DNA of 64,000 nt, from NCBI GenBank assembly GCA_038243635.1, contig JBBSQW010000001.1, forward strand, positions 186,001 through 250,000, written 5' to 3'. The notes under the pieces are model-generated. The model was not told the origin of the DNA, ran no database searches, and was given only the letters and a program-made list of their open reading frames with translations. Positions 52,762 to 60,173 of the stretch are shown here, piece by piece (the first letter of the stretch is position 1; each line of letters opens with the position of its first letter). The position numbers were made by a program, and so were the translations under genes. This DNA comes from Pseudopedobacter sp038243635 (GTDB lineage Bacteria; Bacteroidota; Bacteroidia; Sphingobacteriales; Sphingobacteriaceae).

Positions 52762-52875
52762 AATCAAAATACGAACAATTTAGCTAAAATTATAGAAACA
52801 GGCCAAAACTTAGCAACATTAAGAAAGCAATTTTTAATGAAAATGAAATCTTAATTAGCTTAACAAAACCCAAAT

Positions 52876-53658
52876 ATGAACAGTATTAAAAAATTCAAAA
52901 GCTTATTTGCAATCATAGTCTTAAGTGCAACAAGTGTGTTTGGACAATCTAAAAAGTTAATTAAATCTTTCAAATTAGGTACTGTGGGGTACAATCTTTA
53001 TTCCCAAAACGATAAATCTAATAGCGCTTTAAGCGAAACTACATTTTACTTGCTATATCGCGTTGGAAATGTTAAAGCACTTGGAAAAGAAATCAAAGAG
53101 CTTAAGGTGAAAAAAAGTGGTAAAATTTTGGTTTCTACCACCTATAAAATTACAGACAAAGCCATAATTTTTACTAAAAATGGCTATGAGAACAGAAGAT
53201 ATTTGCAAAACGATAAAGGCAAACTATCCATCGATGAATACGTAAACGCTCGTTCTGTTGCAGATATGGGTGGCGGTCAGGGTATAGAAACCACCCCTAA
53301 TCCTTCTTCTATCCCTGAAAAAATTATGCATGATGATACCGGCGATCCACAGCTGGCGGATGTTTTACCTCAATATCCTGGCGGTATAAATAGGGCTCGT
53401 AATTATATTGCGTCCTATCTACAATATCCTGAGTTAGCAGTTGAAAATGGCGTGGAGGGAACCGTAATTGTGGCTTTCGTTGTTGAAAAAGATGGACGTT
53501 TAAATGATATAAAAATTGAAAAAAGTTTAGGTTATGGTTGCGATGAAGAAGTAATTAAGGTAATAACGAATATGCCCAAATGGATTCCAGGTAAAGTAAA
53601 CGGAAAAAATGTTCGTTCTAGAATGCGCTTGCCAGTAGTTTTTTCACAGGACTTATAA
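52876..53658 (+). CDS. Secreted protein with C-terminal TonB domain, copy 2
   Basis: A 260-residue protein with a signal peptide (about residues 1-23, V-F-G before Gln). It matches the 51581 product throughout: K-K-L-I-K-S-F-K-L-G-T-V-G-Y-N-L-Y-S-Q-N, F-Y-L-L-Y-R-V-G-N, then D-D-T-G-D-P and a TonB C-terminal domain with Q-Y-P-G-G-I, G-T-V-I-V-A-F-V-V-E-K-D-G and P-K-W-I-P-G-K-V-N-G-K. As in copy 1, the usual membrane anchor is replaced by a cleavable signal. It is followed after 7 bases by a membrane protein gene, so they are probably co-transcribed. Confidence 0.75.
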   Translation: MNSIKKFKSLFAIIVLSATSVFGQSKKLIKSFKLGTVGYNLYSQNDKSNSALSETTFYLLYRVGNVKALGKEIKELKVKKSGKILVSTTYKITDKAIIFTKNGYENRRYLQNDKGKLSIDEYVNARSVADMGGGQGIETTPNPSSIPEKIMHDDTGDPQLADVLPQYPGGINRARNYIASYLQYPELAVENGVEGTVIVAFVVEKDGRLNDIKIEKSLGYGCDEEVIKVITNMPKWIPGKVNGKNVRSRMRLPVVFSQDL

Positions 53659-53665
53659 ATTACTG

Positions 53666-54232
53666 ATGAACAATAACAAAATCCTACTATTTTACATCAT
53701 AGTATCGTTGTTGTTAGTGGCAAATATAGCGGGCGATTTATTCTATCAAATTAGTGTTGCTGGATATTGGAGCGATAGAATTTTATTTTGGATATGGTTT
53801 GTTGGCACTTTTTACATCCTAAAGACATACTGGAAAAAACTGCTTACTAAAGTTTATTTTGGCTTATTAATAGTAGGCGTAATTTTAAGCATTTTACCAA
53901 TGATGGTCCCTTTTTTTGCGATATTTTTATCTAGCACAGGGAAGGGTGTGCATCTAAAAAAACAGATTACGCCAGAATACCGAATTCAAGTGGTTGGCTA
54001 TAGTATAATGGGAAGACCGTTGTTAGAAATTATGAATAATAAAGGTCTTTTAGAAAAACGAATAGCAAACACCAATATAAATGTTTTTATAAATGACAGT
54101 ACCGAAATAAGAATTTGGGATATTAAGGAAGCAAGATTCTTAAACGAAACAGACAGTTCCATTTCCATCCAGTTTTCTGATGATAAGCTAAGCGGAGAAA
54201 TGACGATAGCAAAAGAGATAAATAAAAAATAA
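53666..54232 (+). CDS. Three-span membrane protein with C-terminal domain
   Basis: A 188-residue protein with hydrophobic segments at about residues 5-25, 34-50 and 60-84. A beta-rich domain of about 95 residues follows, starting at G-K-G-V-H-L-K-K-Q-I-T-P-E-Y-R-I and ending in a strand with S-G-E-M-T-I. No family is recognised. The ATG at 53666 lies 7 bases after the TonB-domain stop, and its stop is 7 bases before the next lipoprotein ATG, so these three form a tight operon. Confidence 0.55.
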   Translation: MNNNKILLFYIIVSLLLVANIAGDLFYQISVAGYWSDRILFWIWFVGTFYILKTYWKKLLTKVYFGLLIVGVILSILPMMVPFFAIFLSSTGKGVHLKKQITPEYRIQVVGYSIMGRPLLEIMNNKGLLEKRIANTNINVFINDSTEIRIWDIKEARFLNETDSSISIQFSDDKLSGEMTIAKEINKK

Positions 54233-54239
54233 CATGCAT

Positions 54240-54935
54240 ATGAAATTTAAATCCAAAATATTGTTGATACTAATAATTCTACCATTGATATCCTGCCAAA
54301 AGCATGATTTTGATTTGGCTCAGCTTAAGCTACCAATGGATAAGGACTTGATTACCAAAAAGTTTGAATTCAAAGAAAGATCAGATTTTGCAGAAGTAAG
54401 CTCCATAAGTGTTAAAGATGAAAATGCACTCTATTTTGGAGGTGAAGAACTTTCAGGAAGCATGGTTGACGGAGATTCATTTCACGGAACCAATAATGTA
54501 ACCTTCCAAGTAAGTAAAAAAACCGGAAAAATTGAGTCGTACGAATTGAGGTTGGACACAAAAGATGAATCGTTGAAATTAGAAAAAGCGCTCTTAGAAA
54601 AGTTCGGAAAAGCTGATTTCCATTATGATGATAAAAAAGATTTTAGTTTTAGAATCTGGGAAGCCAATCAAAACACCTACTTTCTGGAGATTAATAATAC
54701 GACCGAGTACAACGGCAAGAAAACTATCTCAGCAGATTTAAACGTAGTCAACAACAAAAATCAGGTACTTTACAATTACTACATGGCTGGAGGTTTCGGG
54801 TACTATAGCGACTATTTATACGAAAAGAATAAACCTGAGCATCAAAATCAAAAATATACTTATAGAGATTTCGTAAATCAAAAGGAAAAAGAGGATGGTA
54901 ACGACAGTTATTTCGTAAAAAATTATATCCAATAG
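54240..54935 (+). CDS. Lipoprotein, unknown family
   Basis: A 231-residue lipoprotein when started at ATG 54240 (lipobox L-I-S-C, Cys about residue 19); an ATG two codons upstream is equally possible. After Cys comes Q-K-H-D-F-D-L, an acid-containing start that could be a surface-exposure signal, unlike most lipoproteins here. The mature part has alternating Lys/Glu strands, with S-Y-E-L-R-L-D-T-K-D-E and F-G-K-A-D-F-H-Y-D-D-K. No family is recognised. Confidence 0.6.
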   Translation: MKFKSKILLILIILPLISCQKHDFDLAQLKLPMDKDLITKKFEFKERSDFAEVSSISVKDENALYFGGEELSGSMVDGDSFHGTNNVTFQVSKKTGKIESYELRLDTKDESLKLEKALLEKFGKADFHYDDKKDFSFRIWEANQNTYFLEINNTTEYNGKKTISADLNVVNNKNQVLYNYYMAGGFGYYSDYLYEKNKPEHQNQKYTYRDFVNQKEKEDGNDSYFVKNYIQ

Positions 54936-54979
54936 AACGAAAAATCTTAAAGCTATCTAAATAATACTGCTAATACGAT

Positions 54980-55996
54980 ATGAAAAACACCATCATTATT
55001 TTAATGATTTCCCTGTCTCTGCAATCTTGCGGGCAAGAAAAAGAAACCTATTGGGAAATTGAAAGTGTTTACAGAGTAGATGAAAAACCAGTTAAGGGTA
55101 TAAAAGATTTTTACTTGGACCAAATTTTTAAAAATAATTTCAACTTTAAAAAGAGAAATGACAGTCTGTTTTTTGAACTACCAGAAAAATTTGAAGTAAG
55201 CCTAAAGAATTTTAAGAGCCTCAGTCAGCTAAATATAGAAGATGCCGAGTATTTTAAAATGTACGATTATGAGTTTGCTGGTGACAAATTTTTAATAAAA
55301 TTTAAAGACAATACGCTAACGGATCCCAAAAACAGCATCATAGAATTTATACAAATCTCAAAAGAGGACTTTGAAAATAATATCGCAAAAAATATTGCTC
55401 ACAAGCAAGAGGTAGCAAAAAAGATGAATGCTTTAAAAGCGGAATTAGCAAAGCAATCTCCTATAACTTTGAATGCGGTAAAAAAACTCCCAGTGAAAAC
55501 GGTGAAAATAAGTAATGACAAATCTGATAATGTTATAGAATTACTTATTCCTGAAGAAATTGAATTAAAAGAAACCGGAAGTGTAAACAATGAGCAATTT
55601 GGAAAGATTTTGGTTGGTACATTTCAAAAAAATTCTAAAATATATGAGATCATACATCCAAAGAATGATTATGGCTTGAAACAGGTAAGCGTCTGGGTTT
55701 CCACGGATCCTACTCCTTTTCGCATAGACGATTATTCTTCCGAAAATTCTGATATGTTTATCGTCAAAAAAGAAAAAAACAATATTTTAGGATATACAAT
55801 CAGACATGATGAATACAGCGACCAAGCAGTAGTGCAATCGTTTTTTACTTTAAAATATTTCAAATCGGGCAATTCTCACATCTTCATTTTCGGTGATGTT
55901 AATCGACGACAGATCAAGAATTATCCAAATGCGGAAGAGATGAATAAAATCATCAACTTCAACTATTTGATGTCTGAGAATATAAGTTTAAAATAA
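54980..55996 (+). CDS. Lipoprotein of the dispersed three-copy family, copy C
   Basis: A 338-residue lipoprotein (lipobox L-Q-S-C, Cys about residue 17). The opening matches the 22028 and 41929 products in order: E-T-Y-W-E-I, V-Y-R-V-D-E-K-P, N-D-S-L-F-F-E, N-F-K-S-L-S-Q. A Lys/Glu coiled segment follows. Beyond residue 150 the sequence has its own domain and lacks the N-P-I-Q-L-A-E motif of the other two, so the family seems to recombine or diverge most at the C-terminus. The function is unknown. It is 44 bases after the 54240 gene. Confidence 0.65.
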   Translation: MKNTIIILMISLSLQSCGQEKETYWEIESVYRVDEKPVKGIKDFYLDQIFKNNFNFKKRNDSLFFELPEKFEVSLKNFKSLSQLNIEDAEYFKMYDYEFAGDKFLIKFKDNTLTDPKNSIIEFIQISKEDFENNIAKNIAHKQEVAKKMNALKAELAKQSPITLNAVKKLPVKTVKISNDKSDNVIELLIPEEIELKETGSVNNEQFGKILVGTFQKNSKIYEIIHPKNDYGLKQVSVWVSTDPTPFRIDDYSSENSDMFIVKKEKNNILGYTIRHDEYSDQAVVQSFFTLKYFKSGNSHIFIFGDVNRRQIKNYPNAEEMNKIINFNYLMSENISLK

Positions 55997-56027
55997 TAAT
56001 AACAAGTAAAGAAAACTCTTATTAACA

Positions 56028-56192
56028 ATGTGGGTACCCATAATTTTCCTCCTATCCGTTGCTCTAATAACTTATGTTGTTATGAAATCTGCTTATTCTA
56101 CAAGAAAAAAGGCTTGGCTAATCGCGATTATTATATTGGGTTTCATCCTTTTTTTTACCATTTACTGTGTGTTAAATTTTTGGATTGTCTAG
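56028..56192 (+). CDS. 54-residue two-span membrane protein
   Basis: A short gene from ATG 56028 to TAG 56190-56192. The product has two hydrophobic segments (about residues 2-18 and 30-52) split by a basic turn, S-T-R-K-K-A-W. Such K-K-A-W-L-I-A-I turns are typical of small membrane proteins. A longer frame in another register starts at a GTG (56030) but has cysteine-rich, unlikely protein and is a shadow. It lies between the 54980 and 56282 genes. The function is unknown. Confidence 0.55.
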   Translation: MWVPIIFLLSVALITYVVMKSAYSTRKKAWLIAIIILGFILFFTIYCVLNFWIV

Positions 56193-56281
56193 AGACTAGA
56201 AAAATGATGATAGATAAGTCTAAAGGCTTGAAGTGTATGAGAAAAAGTAATCATTTAACATAACGTAGAAATAGTATCAGA

Positions 56282-56485
56282 ATGGGAATAACACCATTAA
56301 TTATCATCATTATTTTAATAATTTCTTTCTTTGTTTTCAACACAAAATATTCCATTGGCAAGAAATTATTGATTGTAGTAATTGCTTTAATTATAGTCTT
56401 TACAGCTTTGGCAATCGTGTTTATTACCGGGTTCGACAGAGGGATGGATCCAAGAAGGGACGAAATAAATACCACCACAAAATGA
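56282..56485 (+). CDS. 67-residue two-span membrane protein
   Basis: Two hydrophobic segments (about residues 3-20 and 28-51) with a K-Y-S-I-G-K-K basic turn, and a polar tail with D-R-G-M-D-P-R-R-D-E. The gene overlaps the next (56482) by 4 bases (ATGA), showing translational coupling to the XAC2610-like secreted protein. It may be a homologue of the 56028 product by layout only. The function is unknown. Confidence 0.6.
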   Translation: MGITPLIIIIILIISFFVFNTKYSIGKKLLIVVIALIIVFTALAIVFITGFDRGMDPRRDEINTTTK

Positions 56486-57297
56486 AAATTAAACTGATCA
56501 TTTACATTGCTTTATTACTACCAATATCAACATTTGCCCAAATGAAGTTTAAATCGATAGGCACTGCAAAACCTATTGAATTTACATTTGGATTTCAGCA
56601 TACAAAAGGTGCGTTTGTTTGGTACAAAGGGCAAAAAGAACCTATCGCATTAAAGCTAAAATCCTTAGAAATTGATAGTTCAGAAAGAGAAAGCGGTCAG
56701 CCTGATTTTCATTATTATAGATACACCGAAATGTATAAAGGCAAAGCTACAGGCGAATATGGAATTACCGAATGGCCCAGAAATGTAAGTGACATCTATT
56801 ACATACGTTACAAGGACGGTAAGAAATTCAAATTTGAGTTGGTAGAGGATGATGAAGTCTACGATGGCAAAAGTATGGTGTTACTACACGGTATTCAAAT
56901 CCATTATTACACTTTCTATAAAGATAGTTTAGCGTTAATTTATGCTGATGGAAGAAAAGATAAAGAGCTTTTAACTAAGATTAATGAAGATGATGCAAGA
57001 CATATAAATATAGAAGATTATAATTTTGATGGCGTCAACGACCTTTCTTTTAGCAGTACTGTTTTTAATGATATTGAGTTTGTAGAGGATGTGAAAGAAA
57101 TATTTATCTATGACTCAAAAACTAAAAGGTTTGAAAAATTACAAATGCCGAAATCTAGCAAACGTCTTTATTTTAGCGATTTAAAACTTAATACAAAGAA
57201 TAAAGAATTAACCGCCAGAAGCAAAATAGGCAATCGTTGGATTTCCTATACTTATCGTTTTGATAAAATAGGCAAACTGGCATTGGTCAAACAGTAA
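56482..57297 (+). CDS. Secreted XAC2610-like protein, copy 3
   Basis: A 271-residue protein with a Sec signal peptide (about residues 1-19, T-F-A before Gln). Early strands F-T-F-G-F-Q-H-T-K-G-A and V-W-Y-K-G-Q-K resemble the 1147 product. The motif I-E-D-Y-N-F-D-G-V-N-D-L-S-F (about residues 173-186) supplies the D-x-N-x-D-G-x-x-D loop of XAC2610-like proteins. The rest is beta-rich, ending in strands with Y-T-Y-R-F-D. It is coupled to the upstream small membrane protein by ATGA, and the 57315 gene follows after 17 bases. Confidence 0.65.
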   Translation: MKIKLIIYIALLLPISTFAQMKFKSIGTAKPIEFTFGFQHTKGAFVWYKGQKEPIALKLKSLEIDSSERESGQPDFHYYRYTEMYKGKATGEYGITEWPRNVSDIYYIRYKDGKKFKFELVEDDEVYDGKSMVLLHGIQIHYYTFYKDSLALIYADGRKDKELLTKINEDDARHINIEDYNFDGVNDLSFSSTVFNDIEFVEDVKEIFIYDSKTKRFEKLQMPKSSKRLYFSDLKLNTKNKELTARSKIGNRWISYTYRFDKIGKLALVKQ

Positions 57298-57314
57298 CAG
57301 TAAATTTTATCGCA

Positions 57315-58118
57315 ATGAAAATAATCTTGACAAACTTTTTGTTTCTTTTCACGTCCATTTGCTTTGGTCAAAATCAGTCAATAACACAGAAATCTGCCAA
57401 TCAGATTAAAAAGAACATCCGCTTTGCTAGTAATTATATTTCTACAGAAAACCCTGACTATAATATCGATAGCTTGTGTTTGTTAACTGCAAAAAAGACA
57501 GCAAATTTGATGACGGGTAATAACTTTTCTACTGCGTATTATAAGAGCTTAGGACTCTCGTTATCTACAGAAAGCATAGATAAACAAGCGATAAAAATTT
57601 ACAATTTCGGTTATGATTGTGGGGGAACGCGACGAGTAATCACGCATCCAATCATCCAGTGGGAAAATGCCTCAGGCAAAACGTTCGCGTACAATTTGTC
57701 AACAAAAATTAATTGTGAATTCTCCCAGATATATCGGCTTAAAAGTACGGGAAGAAATCTTTATCTATTGATTGGAGTAGAAGCTGGCGACGGAAGTTGC
57801 TATCAGGGGATTGCCTACGTTATCGAAATTAAGGGCGATTATCTCATTACAGATAATCAGGTTTTTGTTAATCGCCCCTATCTTAATTTATGTAATAGAG
57901 AGTATGATTTTGATGTAAAAACACAGCTTTTGACAAGCTTTTTACAGCATGAGTCTAAGGCAAATCCTTTAGATTATGCTTTAAATAATCAGGGAGAATA
58001 TTCTAAAAATAAAAAAGCCAACGAAGCATTAGCAGAACTGATTGAGGAAGGATACAACGGAGAAAACAGTACTTTTTACCTCAAATTTAACGGAAAGCAA
58101 TTTATAAAGGAAAATTAA
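57315..58118 (+). CDS. Secreted protein, unknown family
   Basis: A 267-residue protein with a Sec signal peptide (about residues 1-18, C-F-G before Gln). The centre has D-C-G-G-T-R-R-V-I-T-H-P-I-I-Q-W, then G-R-N-L-Y-L-L-I-G-V-E-A-G-D-G-S-C-Y-Q-G-I-A; the cysteines may pair. A helical C-terminal end (E-A-L-A-E-L-I-E-E-G-Y) is followed by short strands. No family is recognised. It lies between the XAC2610-like gene and a small membrane protein gene, with gaps of 17 and 3 bases, so they are co-transcribed. Confidence 0.6.
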   Translation: MKIILTNFLFLFTSICFGQNQSITQKSANQIKKNIRFASNYISTENPDYNIDSLCLLTAKKTANLMTGNNFSTAYYKSLGLSLSTESIDKQAIKIYNFGYDCGGTRRVITHPIIQWENASGKTFAYNLSTKINCEFSQIYRLKSTGRNLYLLIGVEAGDGSCYQGIAYVIEIKGDYLITDNQVFVNRPYLNLCNREYDFDVKTQLLTSFLQHESKANPLDYALNNQGEYSKNKKANEALAELIEEGYNGENSTFYLKFNGKQFIKEN

Positions 58119-58121
58119 TTA

Positions 58122-58430
58122 ATGAAAAAACAACCGCTGTACATCCAAATTTTAATTCGACTGGCATTTTTAGTATTGCCAATAGTGGCTTTGTATTTTT
58201 TGGTGGTTTTCAATTATAATCCCCACGAACGTTGTAATGGCGAAATACACCGGCATACCATGGGTCCAATGTTTGGTTTTATAATTTTCAGTAGTATTAT
58301 TGCTGGCATTTGGCTGATAGCCATTATTATAGAATTGATTTATAAACATTTTAATAAGAATAAAAAATTGGCTTATTGGTTGATCTTTTTAGTCGTGATG
58401 GTGAGTTTGTCTCTGCTGTTTTTTATTTAA
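58122..58430 (+). CDS. Three-span small membrane protein
   Basis: A 102-residue protein with hydrophobic segments at about residues 8-28, 48-70 and 80-101. The first loop holds N-P-H-E-R-C-N-G-E-I-H-R-H-T-M, a His/Cys-rich stretch that could bind metal, though nothing else supports that. The basic loop K-H-F-N-K-N-K-K-L precedes the last span. Coupled by a 3-base gap to the 57315 gene. The function is unknown. Confidence 0.55.
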   Translation: MKKQPLYIQILIRLAFLVLPIVALYFLVVFNYNPHERCNGEIHRHTMGPMFGFIIFSSIIAGIWLIAIIIELIYKHFNKNKKLAYWLIFLVVMVSLSLLFFI

Positions 58431-58573
58431 TTAATCATGGATTTCGTAGATGTTATTCATCATCAATAAAAGGCAAAACCACAATAAAATTCCAGCTAGC
58501 GATCATACTTATTTTTGGTTAAGTTACTGAATACTAATCTCTAAACTAAATAAGACAGCTTAACTTACGATAA

Positions 58574-59044
58574 ATGAAAAATTTTATATTCAGATACTTA
58601 ATCAGTCTGATAATTCTTATACTGAGTGTTGGGATATATGTATATTTTAGCAAAGAACAGGTGAGCTATTACGGCAAACTTGGTTCGTTTAAATACACGA
58701 TTATATTCCTTTGGCCATACGCAAATCTTGCAATCTCTCTTTTGTTTTACAGCATACTTGGAATCATTTCAAAAAGGAAAATTTATATTTCTTTAGGTTT
58801 GATAGTGCTAACGCTAATTGTAATCTCTCAAATTTTAAACTATTATTTTATAACTGATGGATTTTTCAACTACTTGGTAGCCTATACTTGGATTGCTCTG
58901 ATAGTCGCCATACCACAATTATTAATTCCAAATTTTACCACCAAACCACATCAACTAGACGATAAAATAAATTCAGTTTATTTGATTGGCATCCTTTTGT
59001 TTTTATATACCATGCTAATTCTATTCTTCGTTTATTACCAATAA
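58574..59044 (+). CDS. Five-span membrane protein
   Basis: A 156-residue protein with about five hydrophobic segments spread over residues 5-154 and short loops, including S-K-R-K-I-Y-I and F-T-T-K-P-H-Q-L-D-D. No family is recognised. It starts at ATG 58574, 143 bases after the previous gene, a gap without any gene. Its neighbours are both exported or membrane proteins, in keeping with the rest of the array. Confidence 0.55.
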   Translation: MKNFIFRYLISLIILILSVGIYVYFSKEQVSYYGKLGSFKYTIIFLWPYANLAISLLFYSILGIISKRKIYISLGLIVLTLIVISQILNYYFITDGFFNYLVAYTWIALIVAIPQLLIPNFTTKPHQLDDKINSVYLIGILLFLYTMLILFFVYYQ

Positions 59045-59182
59045 CTAATTAAAAAAAACGTAGTACTAAAGTTTAACAATTTAATCAAACAACAATTTAA
59101 TTATAAACGATTTTGTAAAGCCGATTAGCCTACCACATTATGGAATTTACCTTTTAAATTCATCATACCTAAAAACCACATC

Positions 59183-60109
59183 ATGAAAAAAATCTATCTA
59201 ACAATATTTTTACTTTTTACACTGATTTTTACGCAAGCTCAAACCTTTGATATTAGAAAACTTACCTTAAAAAGTGATGTAATTTTATTTTGTGATCAAG
59301 AAGATGTAAAAGATACCAGCCATATTATCAACGATTTTACCAGTAATTATTTCTACAAAATAACTGGAATTGATACCATCGTAAAAAACAAAACGGGGTT
59401 TGACATTAAAAAAACAGAAATTAGAGTAGCGACCGAAAATGAAGATTTTTTCGTCTACCAAAGCAATTGCGTTCCGGCGATTGCTTATTCATTTGATCAA
59501 GGCAAAAGGTACTATGAGATACTTTTCCTTAAAAAAGTTGGCAAACACTATCAAATTATCGGTCTGGTCAAGAATAACGATACTCGAGCCGATTGGGGGA
59601 AATTAATTACCGACATTAAATCGGTTTCTGCGTTAGAGCGTATGACTAACCCGCAAGAACGCTACATTAAAACAATAGATTGGTTTATAGCGCATGGCAT
59701 AAATCCAACTGCAGATTTCTTAACATATTACAGGCAAAAAAGTATCATAAAAACGGACACTGCAGAATTAACCCAGCAACAGTTGGCAAACGCCTTAGCC
59801 AATTTTTTAGCAGAAAAAACAGATTTATTACCTCTGATTGCAAAAAAATACCCTGATATAATTAAAGATCACTATTTGAATAAACTGAAAAGTATATACG
59901 GAACAGCGGACGAATATAGCTATTCAGATTGTTCAGATTTTCAAGAGTCAATCAGAATATTGACCAATAATTTTGATGACGATTACGAGGATATCAATTA
60001 CGTAGCGACTGACTTATTAAGTAACGAGCTCTCTTATTATGAAAAAGGAAACATCATGTCAGCTTTAATTAAAACGGTGGAGAAAGGTAAATATGAAATG
60101 AAATTGTAA
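59183..60109 (+). CDS. Secreted protein of unknown function, last gene of the array
   Basis: A 308-residue protein with a Sec signal peptide (about residues 1-19, T-Q-A before Gln). The first half is alpha/beta; the second half (about 150-300) is mostly helical, with T-I-D-W-F-I-A-H-G-I-N-P-T-A-D-F-L-T-Y and Q-Q-L-A-N-A-L-A-N-F-L-A-E. No family is recognised. It is the last plus-strand gene before the convergent biosynthetic locus. A 64-base gap with a small inverted repeat separates them. Confidence 0.6.
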   Translation: MKKIYLTIFLLFTLIFTQAQTFDIRKLTLKSDVILFCDQEDVKDTSHIINDFTSNYFYKITGIDTIVKNKTGFDIKKTEIRVATENEDFFVYQSNCVPAIAYSFDQGKRYYEILFLKKVGKHYQIIGLVKNNDTRADWGKLITDIKSVSALERMTNPQERYIKTIDWFIAHGINPTADFLTYYRQKSIIKTDTAELTQQQLANALANFLAEKTDLLPLIAKKYPDIIKDHYLNKLKSIYGTADEYSYSDCSDFQESIRILTNNFDDDYEDINYVATDLLSNELSYYEKGNIMSALIKTVEKGKYEMKL

Positions 60110-60142
60110 GCAACTAAAATCCCTGAAAAGCTGGGTTAAATA

Positions 60143-60165
60143 CGACTTAATTTTTTGAAAAGTCG
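60143..60165. terminator. Possible bidirectional terminator hairpin
   Basis: CGACTT (60143-60148) and AAGTCG (60160-60165) flank an 11-base T-rich loop between convergent genes ending at 60109 (plus) and 60174 (minus). The 6-bp stem is weak, but its position between convergent genes suits a shared terminator. Confidence 0.35.
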
Positions 60166-60173
60166 AGCGCTAA

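Noticed and set aside
56030..56263. 77-codon plus-strand frame starting at GTG
   Set aside because: It is out of frame with, and covers, the better ATG-started 54-residue membrane protein at 56028-56192. Its sequence is cysteine/lysine-rich without protein-like pattern.
1..60109. Polymorphic toxin, Rhs, VgrG or T6SS genes to match the suspected immunity array
   Set aside because: No large multidomain secreted protein, PAAR, Rhs core or T6SS component lies in the window. The immunity idea therefore rests on the family content only.
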